Source: Bacteroidota bacterium (GTDB taxonomy: Bacteria > Bacteroidota > Bacteroidia > Bacteroidales > UBA5342). Taken from it: 32,015 nt of DNA. The notes under the pieces were generated by a model, which was given only the letters and a program-made list of their open reading frames with translations, had not been told where the DNA came from and made no database searches. Position 1 is the stretch's first letter; the number at the start of each line of letters is the position of its first letter. Shown here in pieces: positions 24,523-30,437 of the stretch. The stretch covers positions 1-32,015 of the forward strand of contig QKHT01000039.1 in NCBI GenBank assembly GCA_003249935.1, in the 5' to 3' direction. The position numbers and the translations under genes are program-made.

Positions 24523-25909
24523 ATTGCAAAATGGCCTTAACTATCCTATTAATTTGTATTTTAACCGTATTTGTGAGCTCTGCTGGCGAGGCTGTTTTGT
24601 TGTTAACCATCAACGCAAATGCATATTTTTTTTTAACTGAACCAATGTAGCCGGCATAGCATTTAACGCCACTCATCGATCCACTTTTAATATGTGCAAC
24701 CCACTTTTCGGGTAAATCCAATTTCAAATTTGCTACTGTGCCCGAAATCCCCGCCAAAGGTAATGAATTAATATATTCGTTGGAATACATTGCTTTGGTC
24801 GCCATACATTCCAGAAACAGTGTCAGCTCGTTAGGCGAAATAGCATTCAGCACCGATATTCCCGCTCCATCTTCGATGTATGCCTGCCATGGCAGACCCC
24901 ATCTGGTACGCACAAAATTGTTAACAAAATTTGCACTATTAAAGGTAGTTCCCGATTCGAATTTGGCCTTTTCAAAAATATTGAGTGCAAAATGGTTTAA
25001 ACTCAAATAGTTAGTTTGTAGTATAATGTCGATTAGTTTTGGCGAATAGTGCGAATAAAATGTTGTGCCACTAACCGATGTGACTGAGATTTCGCAAGGA
25101 AATACCCCCTGGATTTTTTTGCTAAGCGCCTTGGCAAATAGTCTGGCGACAAACAGGGCCGGTTCGGGTATCGAGCCGTAAATGGCGTGTCCGGTTTTGT
25201 TTGCAGGAATTTCGCCAAAAATAACCTTGCGGTAGTTCCATGGATCACCATAAATATACGAGCTGTCGGTTTTTCGATTTGTGGCTTTGGCATAGCAGGT
25301 TATTACGAGTTGTTCTATTTCTGGCTGAACCGATTCGATTTGTGTTATGTGTGCCGGAGGCGTTGGCTTATATATCACTTTATATCTGTTATCTAAAGCA
25401 GAGATTGCGTTAACACCCGATCCATAATAGTTGCCAATATCTTCCCAAATTGCGCCGCGTGGCAGAGGTTCATTACCAAAAACAGATACATCCGCAATTA
25501 TTTTGCCCTTTATTTGCTTTATTCCTAAATTTATAACTGCATCTACCCAATCGTCAATAAAATCAACCCCCTTACTATCAAAGTATTTCGAACCAATTGT
25601 TGGATCACCACTTCCAACGATTACCAAATTACCATTTAGTGTGCCATCTATATCCAGTGAGCCGGTATACTTCAGGTTTGTTGTGAACCGATAATTTGGT
25701 CCGAGCAATTCTAATGCAATTCCCGTAGAAATCAGTTTTGTTAGCGATGCCGGCGTATAACTCACAGTGCTATTTTGAGCCATAATGGTGCTATTTGTGG
25801 CCATATCGCGAACCGAGAATCCGATAGTTGCCTCCGTATTCAATTGACATATAATGGTATTAGTCAATCCAACAATCACAATAGCAAATAGTAATGTCCA
25901 ATTTCGCAT
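24503..25909 (-). CDS. dacB: D-alanyl-D-alanine carboxypeptidase/endopeptidase (PBP4, family S13)
   Basis: A 468-residue class C penicillin-binding protein that trims or cleaves peptidoglycan cross-links in the periplasm. It has a signal peptide (about 1-22, hydrophobic LLFAIVIVGL). The three active-site motifs are S55-L-T-K58 (in YTPASLTKL), the SxN motif in YLSLNHFALNIFEKA (about 300-314) and KSG in HIKSGSMSGV (about 418-427). NLVIVGSGDPTIGSKYF (about 94-110) is the typical S13 GGGDP-like segment. The length fits S13, including the inserted domain between the first two motifs. Cys21 lacks a proper lipobox, so a lipoprotein is unlikely. A TATCTTTA-like box on the minus strand (25932-25939, one mismatch to TAnnTTTG) may be the promoter. 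Confidence 0.92.
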   Translation of the reverse strand: MRNWTLLFAIVIVGLTNTIICQLNTEATIGFSVRDMATNSTIMAQNSTVSYTPASLTKLISTGIALELLGPNYRFTTNLKYTGSLDIDGTLNGNLVIVGSGDPTIGSKYFDSKGVDFIDDWVDAVINLGIKQIKGKIIADVSVFGNEPLPRGAIWEDIGNYYGSGVNAISALDNRYKVIYKPTPPAHITQIESVQPEIEQLVITCYAKATNRKTDSSYIYGDPWNYRKVIFGEIPANKTGHAIYGSIPEPALFVARLFAKALSKKIQGVFPCEISVTSVSGTTFYSHYSPKLIDIILQTNYLSLNHFALNIFEKAKFESGTTFNSANFVNNFVRTRWGLPWQAYIEDGAGISVLNAISPNELTLFLECMATKAMYSNEYINSLPLAGISGTVANLKLDLPEKWVAHIKSGSMSGVKCYAGYIGSVKKKYAFALMVNNKTASPAELTNTVKIQINRIVKAILQYDKKTI

Positions 25910-26310
25910 TTAAAAGTGCCTTAATTTGTGATAAAGATAGTAACCAAAATCGGTTTAAAAAACCGTAATAGATTAAGTCGGAATCTTGCAAATAAATTTA
26001 TTTAATCGCCAATAATTTGGATTGTGTAGATATATTTTATATTTAGTTAATAGCAATAATATTAGTTTGTTAAGTACTATTACATAATCTGCTACATAAG
26101 TATTATGGGGGAAAACCCTTACAGGAAGAAATAGGGTAATCCGTGAAAAATATGTGATAAATATCAACTTTCTTTGCAATACCGAATCGAAATCAATGAC
26201 TGTTTGTTTGATGTTTGTTGACCAAATGTTAGCACAAATCGAAAACGAACCACTAATTATATAAAAGTCCCTAACCCCGAATCTAACGGGAATTACCATT
26301 GAATATATAA

Positions 26311-26342
26311 AAAAAACGGATCTGTAAAGGCCGTTTTTTTTT
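26311..26342 (+). terminator. Orphan terminator-like hairpin
   Basis: AAAAAACGG (26311-26319) pairs with CCGTTTTTT (26331-26339) around an 11-base loop, with the T-run continuing to 26342. The GC core is only three pairs. No plus-strand gene lies within 3 kb upstream, so if it works it ends an unannotated RNA; the symmetrical A/T runs also permit action on the minus strand. Confidence 0.55.
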
Positions 26343-26429
26343 GTCTTATTGCCTCCCCAAGCCGTTATGTATCGGTTTGGTTCTTAATGTTGTTAGGATG
26401 TCTGGGTGTAACTTTCATTCCATCTTTAT

Positions 26430-26461
26430 TTTGGTTACATTGCATACTTTGGTTATATTTG
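26430..26461 (+). promoter_or_regulatory. Bacteroidota-type promoter of fabG
   Basis: TTTG (26430-26433), a 20-base spacer and TATATTTG (26454-26461) fit the -33/-7 consensus TTTG-N19-21-TAnnTTTG fully. The implied start near 26468 leaves a leader of about 105 bases, which contains a small hairpin TTGCA-ATTG-TGCAA near 26470-26483. Confidence 0.7.
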
Positions 26462-26572
26462 TGCAGTTTTTGCAATTGTGCAAAGCAAGAGTTTACAAAC
26501 GATTTTAACTCGCACACTGTATTGTTCGGGTGTAGTTGATTTTAGCTTTAAAATAATTAATGTTCTATTTTC

Positions 26573-27319
26573 ATGAAGTTACTTGAAGGAAAAGTTGCAC
26601 TGGTTACCGGTGCTGCACGTGGAATTGGCAAAGCCATCGCTATTGAGTTCGCACGTAATGGTGCCAATGTAGCATTTACCGATTTGTTTTACGATGACAA
26701 TGCCATTGCAACAGAAAACGAGTTGGTTGCTTTTGGTGTACAAGCAAAGGGATATGCATCGAACGCAGCTAATTTTAACGATACTCAGGAAGTGGTAGCT
26801 AAAGTGGCTGCCGATTTTGGCCGTATAGATATATTGGTAAACAATGCCGGTATTACTAAAGATGGCGCATTAAAGCGTATGACTGAAGAGCAGTGGGATG
26901 CTGTAATTGCTGTAAACCTGAAATCGGTTTTTAACTTCACCAAAGCGGTTCAACCCATTATGTGGAAACTCGGAAAGGGAAGCATTATAAACATGAGTTC
27001 GGTGGTTGGGGTTTCCGGTAATGCCAACCAAATTAACTATTCGGCCTCTAAAGCGGGAATGATTGGTGTAACTAAATCGACTGCAAAAGAGTTTGGTGTG
27101 CGCAATATTCGTTGCAATGCCATAGCTCCCGGGTTTATAATTACCGAAATGACTCACCAGTTGCCCGAAGAGGTTCGAAACGAGTGGGCAAGTAAAATAC
27201 CGTTGAAACGTGGCGGTACACCCGAAGATGTGGCTAATACGTGTTTGTATCTTGCATCCGATTTGTCGGCGTATGTTACCGGACAGGTTATCCATGTGTG
27301 TGGTGGAATGAACATGTAA
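26573..27319 (+). CDS. fabG: 3-oxoacyl-ACP reductase (SDR family)
   Basis: A 248-residue short-chain dehydrogenase matching FabG, which reduces 3-oxoacyl-ACP with NADPH in fatty-acid elongation. The cofactor motif is VTGAARGIGKAIA (12-24) and the NNAG motif lies near 89-92 (ILVNNAGITKDGALKRM, a FabG-like sequence). The catalytic triad is S143, Y156 and K160 (NYSASKAG). The C-terminal APGFIITEMT and LASDLSAYVTGQVIHVCGGM are standard. It stands alone with its own promoter and terminator rather than in a fab cluster. FabG-like reductases are hard to tell apart, but TKDGALKRM and the ending favour true FabG. Confidence 0.9.
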   Translation: MKLLEGKVALVTGAARGIGKAIAIEFARNGANVAFTDLFYDDNAIATENELVAFGVQAKGYASNAANFNDTQEVVAKVAADFGRIDILVNNAGITKDGALKRMTEEQWDAVIAVNLKSVFNFTKAVQPIMWKLGKGSIINMSSVVGVSGNANQINYSASKAGMIGVTKSTAKEFGVRNIRCNAIAPGFIITEMTHQLPEEVRNEWASKIPLKRGGTPEDVANTCLYLASDLSAYVTGQVIHVCGGMNM

Positions 27320-27345
27320 AAGGCGGTTCAACCAAAATACAGAAA

Positions 27346-27373
27346 AGCAGCTCGAAAACGGGCTGCTTTTTTT
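27346..27373 (+). terminator. Rho-independent terminator after fabG
   Basis: AGCAGCTCG (27346-27354) and CGGGCTGCT (27359-27367) form a 9-bp stem with one T-G pair and an AAAA loop, followed by a seven-T run. It starts 27 bases after the fabG stop. Confidence 0.92.
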
Positions 27374-27386
27374 ATTATGGACAAGT

Positions 27387-27394
27387 TATATTTG
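27387..27394 (+). promoter_or_regulatory. Candidate -7 promoter box of sucD
   Basis: TATATTTG is an exact TAnnTTTG match just after the fabG terminator. No TTTG occurs at the usual -33 distance (a T-run does). The implied leader is about 97 bases to the ATG at 27498. Confidence 0.45.
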
Positions 27395-27497
27395 GTTGCA
27401 TCCAAAATTTTTCTTTCAATGTGATCGAAAATCATATTCAAATTAAACAATGTGTTGTTATTTGCTGTTAAGTAATACAAATAAACATAGTGAAACA

Positions 27498-28385
27498 ATG
27501 AGTATTCTGCTTAATAAACACTCGAAAGTAATTGTACAGGGTATTACCGGTAAGGAAGGTACATTTCATACCGGTTTGATGCTTGAGTATGGTACTAACA
27601 TTGTGGGAGGAATAACTCCGGGAAAGGGCGGCAGTCAGCATATTGGAGTGCCGGTATATGATACTGTAAAAGAGGCTGTTGTTAAAACAGGTGCCGATAC
27701 TTCGGTAATTTTTGTGCCACCACCGTATGCCGCCGATGCCATAATGGAAGCCGCCGATGCAGGCATAGGCCTCATTATTGCCATTACCGAGGGAATTCCG
27801 GTAAAGGACATGATGTATGTTAGCGAGTTTTTAAAAGGAAAGAAATCGCGGTTGATTGGTCCGAATTGCCCGGGTGTGATTACTCCCGGCGAAGCGAAAA
27901 TAGGTATAATGCCCGGGTTCATACATAAGCCCGGAAAAATAGGCATCGTATCGCGCAGTGGCACGCTTACTTACGAAGCTGTATTTCAGGTTGGGCAGGT
28001 TGGCCTTGGTCAGTCGACATGTGTGGGCATAGGCGGTGATCCGATAATCGGTTCATCCATGAAAGATATTGTAGAATTGTTTATGAATGATCCGGAAACC
28101 GAAGGTATCATAATGATAGGCGAAATTGGTGGATCTACTGAAGTTGAAGCGGCGCAATGGATAGCAAAACATGGCACAAAACCGGTTGTTGCTTTTATTG
28201 CAGGCCAAACAGCCCCCAAGGGTAAACGCATGGGACATGCCGGAGCCATTGTTGGCGGCAAAGACGATACCGCCGAATCGAAACTCCAAAAGATGGCCGA
28301 ATGCGGTCTCCATGTTGTACGCGACCCATCGCAAATGGGTGTTGCCATGGAAAGCGCATTAAAAGCTTTAGTTGCAGCAAACTAA
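27498..28385 (+). CDS. sucD: Succinate-CoA ligase alpha subunit
   Basis: A 295-residue SucD, which with SucC converts succinyl-CoA to succinate with ATP or GTP formation in the TCA cycle. The start at 27498 ([21 protein letters not shown]) matches the family N-terminus; an in-frame ATG at 27450 would add 16 unrelated residues. The CoA-binding Rossmann domain has [11 protein letters not shown], and [20 protein letters not shown] follows. [20 protein letters not shown] is the family signature 1, and the phosphorylated His is H247 in [13 protein letters not shown]. sucC, usually next to sucD in many bacteria, is not adjacent here. Confidence 0.96.
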   Translation: MSILLNKHSKVIVQGITGKEGTFHTGLMLEYGTNIVGGITPGKGGSQHIGVPVYDTVKEAVVKTGADTSVIFVPPPYAADAIMEAADAGIGLIIAITEGIPVKDMMYVSEFLKGKKSRLIGPNCPGVITPGEAKIGIMPGFIHKPGKIGIVSRSGTLTYEAVFQVGQVGLGQSTCVGIGGDPIIGSSMKDIVELFMNDPETEGIIMIGEIGGSTEVEAAQWIAKHGTKPVVAFIAGQTAPKGKRMGHAGAIVGGKDDTAESKLQKMAECGLHVVRDPSQMGVAMESALKALVAAN

Positions 28386-28402
28386 GAAATATTATTAAAA
28401 AA

Positions 28403-28445
28403 AACAATGGCGTTCGGTTGTTATCGAATGCCATTGTTTTTTTTT
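28403..28445. terminator. Bidirectional terminator between sucD and the PLP enzyme gene
   Basis: A 14-bp stem AACAATGGCGTTCG (28403-28416) / CGAATGCCATTGTT (28425-28438), with one G-T pair and an 8-base loop, is flanked by eight A before and nine T after. The two genes converge on it: sucD ends 17 bases to the left and the PLP enzyme stop (28444-28446) abuts the right side. It should stop transcription both ways. Confidence 0.95.
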
Positions 28446-29673
28446 AGGCCAGAGCCTGTTTAATATCATCAATTAAATCATCAGGCCCTTCAATGCCAAC
28501 CGAAAGTCGCATCATGGTGGGTCTTATGCCCATTTCTTTGCGTTCGGTTTCTGTAAATTCGGTATAAATTGTAGACCATGGATGAATGATAAGCGATTTG
28601 TTATCGTTGAGATTTGTGGCCCTCCGTATAACCTGTAACCGGTTCATAAAGGCAAAACAAGCCTCCTGCGATTCGAGGTCGAAAGTCATAATCGTGCCGG
28701 GAATGCCTTCGAAATATTTATCGGCCCTATCTTTACCCTCACAGGATGGATGACCCGGATAGTTGAATTGCACAATTTTTTCGTGTTCGTCGAAAAAATC
28801 GCCTAATTCTAAGCAATTGTAATAACTCTGCTTGAGCCTGAGTTCAAGTATATCCAGGCCAAGTATTTGAAAATAAGCCGTGTGGGCGGTCATGCATGAA
28901 CCGAAATTGCGGAATACATTCTTTTTAAGGCGGGCGTAAAAGGTGTCGGCACCAAATCGCTCGGTAAGAGGGGCAAGGTTTGGATTGAGTTTCCAATCGT
29001 ACAATCCATAATCGAGTATAGCACCACCAACCGAAGTGGCTCCACCCGAAATAAACTTGGTCGTAGAAAATACTTCCACATCTACACCATATTTTGAGGC
29101 TTCGAAAACTGCCGGTGGTGTAAGCGTTGAATCGAGCACCACTACAATGCCACGGTTGTGTGCAATTTTTGTAATGGCTTCGATATCGGCTATTTCGAGC
29201 TGTGGATTGGTTACTGTTTCGAAATAGATGACCCGTGTTTTATCGTCAATAAGTGCTTCTATTTCGGCTATTTTGTTAAAGTTGGCAAATCGGGTTTCTA
29301 TACCAAATTGTTTGTAGGTAGTACTCAATAATGCAAAACTATGTCCGAATAGGTTGCGCCATGCCACAATATTGTCGCCACTTTCGCATAGGGCCAGCAG
29401 TGCCAGATTAATGGCTGCCATGCCCGACGAAACGGCCATTGCCTGACGTGCGCCGGTAAGCACCTTGAGTTTGCTTTCGAAATATTCTACGGTAGGGTTA
29501 CCCGTTCGGGAATAGGCATGTGCGGCAAGTTCGCCACGGAAGTTGGCTGCAATATCTTCGGAAGTGTTAAATTCGAATGCAACTGACTCGTAAATTGGAA
29601 ATTGAAGCGCATTGTGCGGATCGCTTTTCGGATACTTTACATTTAGTGCGCGTGTGGTGAAATTCTTCTTCAT
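28444..29673 (-). CDS. Cys/Met-metabolism PLP-dependent enzyme (O-acetylhomoserine sulfhydrylase / cystathionine gamma-synthase-like)
   Basis: A 409-residue fold-type I PLP enzyme of the transsulfuration family. Motifs are PIYESVAFEF (26-35), AYSRTGNPTVEYFESKL (53-69, the YSR-x-x-NPT signature), AVSSGMAAINLALLAL (about 79-94), the PLP Asp in VVLDSTLTPP, where most relatives have DNT, and the Schiff-base Lys in FSTTKFISGGAT. The C-terminal RATNLNDNKSLIIHPWSTIY and RLSVGIEGPDDLIDDI match. These favour O-acetylhomoserine aminocarboxypropyltransferase, cystathionine gamma-synthase or methionine gamma-lyase; sequence alone does not separate them. A TACTTTTG box on the minus strand (29807-29814) could be its promoter, with a leader of about 125 bases. 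Confidence 0.88.
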   Translation of the reverse strand: MKKNFTTRALNVKYPKSDPHNALQFPIYESVAFEFNTSEDIAANFRGELAAHAYSRTGNPTVEYFESKLKVLTGARQAMAVSSGMAAINLALLALCESGDNIVAWRNLFGHSFALLSTTYKQFGIETRFANFNKIAEIEALIDDKTRVIYFETVTNPQLEIADIEAITKIAHNRGIVVVLDSTLTPPAVFEASKYGVDVEVFSTTKFISGGATSVGGAILDYGLYDWKLNPNLAPLTERFGADTFYARLKKNVFRNFGSCMTAHTAYFQILGLDILELRLKQSYYNCLELGDFFDEHEKIVQFNYPGHPSCEGKDRADKYFEGIPGTIMTFDLESQEACFAFMNRLQVIRRATNLNDNKSLIIHPWSTIYTEFTETERKEMGIRPTMMRLSVGIEGPDDLIDDIKQALA

Positions 29674-29806
29674 CCGCTTAATTGTGTTTTTTTAGTATAA
29701 ATTATTGGCATTTAGTTTGCCAAACGATGATTAAACATGTTGTATTGTTTCGTAAAAGTGATAAAAATGCCATTTGAGAAACAACATAAGTCTAACAATG
29801 TTTAGA

Positions 29807-29814
29807 CAAAAGTA
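29807..29814 (-). promoter_or_regulatory. Candidate -7 promoter box of the PLP enzyme gene
   Basis: Read on the minus strand this is TACTTTTG, an exact TAnnTTTG match. No -33 TTTG was found at the usual distance, and the leader would be long (about 125 bases), so it is tentative. The rest of the 210-base divergent spacer 29674-29883 shows no gene. Confidence 0.3.
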
Positions 29815-29883
29815 ATTGAAAACCGGTGAACCTAAACAGAAATATCTCTGTTTATCTTTTATTTAATTTAAAATTAGAATATT

Positions 29884-30297
29884 ATGGCTTTCGATTTTTC
29901 ATTCAGTGATGTGAATTGGTTGTCGGTAATTGTATCGGCATTGGCTGCTTTTGCGGTCGGTAGTTTGTGGTATTCGCCTCTGATGGTGGGTAAGCGATGG
30001 CAAAAGGAGGTTGGCCTTAGCGACGAATCGATGAAAAACGCCAACATGGGTATGATTTTCGGAGGTGCTTTTGTGTTGAATGTTATTGGAGCCATTGCGC
30101 TGGAGTTGTTAATCGGCCCCGAATCTACTGCTTTTAAAGGCTTACATGCCGGACTTTTTGTCGCTGTATTCTGGATTGCCACTTCTTATGGTATTACATA
30201 CCTTTTTACCCGTAAAACTTTAACATTGTTTTTAATTGATGCTGGTTATTATATTATATTTTACAGTGTAATGGGGCTGATTTTGGGGGCTTGGTAA
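29884..30297 (+). CDS. DUF1761 small membrane protein
   Basis: A 137-residue membrane protein with four hydrophobic helices (about 10-30, 56-77, 85-106 and 112-135). The N-terminal VNWLSVIVSALAAFAVGSLW (11-30) followed by YSPLMVGKRWQKEVGLSDE is the hallmark of the DUF1761 family, whose function is unknown. It stands alone between a divergent PLP enzyme gene and the helicase gene and ends in its own terminator. No Shine-Dalgarno is visible; the leader is AT-rich (TTAGAATATT before the ATG), as is common in this phylum. Confidence 0.85.
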   Translation: MAFDFSFSDVNWLSVIVSALAAFAVGSLWYSPLMVGKRWQKEVGLSDESMKNANMGMIFGGAFVLNVIGAIALELLIGPESTAFKGLHAGLFVAVFWIATSYGITYLFTRKTLTLFLIDAGYYIIFYSVMGLILGAW

Positions 30298-30315
30298 TTG
30301 CTGCGATGCGAAAAG

Positions 30316-30354
30316 AAAATTCCGGAATGATTTAATCGTTCCGGAATTTTTTTT
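30316..30354 (+). terminator. Rho-independent terminator after the DUF1761 gene
   Basis: AAAATTCCGGAATGA (30316-30330) pairs with TCGTTCCGGAATTTT (30336-30350) around a TTTAA loop, with one T-G pair; the T-run extends to 30354. It lies 18 bases after the stop codon. Confidence 0.93.
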
Positions 30355-30367
30355 GCACTGTTTTTTG

Positions 30368-30375
30368 TATTTTTG
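30368..30375 (+). promoter_or_regulatory. Candidate -7 promoter box of the helicase gene
   Basis: TATTTTTG matches TAnnTTTG just after the terminator. The implied start near 30382 gives a leader of about 56 bases to the ATG at 30438. T-rich surroundings make a chance match possible. Confidence 0.4.
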
Positions 30376-30437
30376 CTGAACCTTGGTTGGTGGCCTTGTT
30401 TATTGATGCGAATCACTGGCTGTTAACTGATTGTAAT

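Larger units (their letters stand above)
25910..26572. other. 663-base gene-free region with motif-rich centre
   Basis: No convincing coding region is present on either strand. The left part (to about 26100) is AT-rich and should hold the leftward dacB promoter. Bases 26107-26145 contain GGGGGAAAACCCTTAC and then AGGGTAATCC, short GGG/CCC inverted elements that stand out from the AT-rich background, with a related CTAACCCC...ACGGGAATTACC stretch at 26272-26297. A terminator-like hairpin ends at 26342 without an upstream plus-strand gene. The right part carries the fabG promoter at 26430-26461 and its leader of about 105 bases. Confidence 0.6.

Noticed and set aside
25973-26299. A 108-codon minus-strand frame in the gene-free region
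   Set aside because: Its translation has no recognisable domain or motif, is rich in residues expected from AT-rich DNA, and its start is not preceded by a promoter-like box; treated as noncoding.
26870-27331. A 153-codon minus-strand frame opposite fabG
   Set aside because: It lies wholly antisense to a well-supported SDR gene and its translation (many His, Cys and Arg) resembles no protein family.
27450-27497. Upstream in-frame ATG extending SucD by 16 residues
   Set aside because: SucD proteins begin at the [10 protein letters not shown]-like sequence; the extension ([11 protein letters not shown]) is unrelated.
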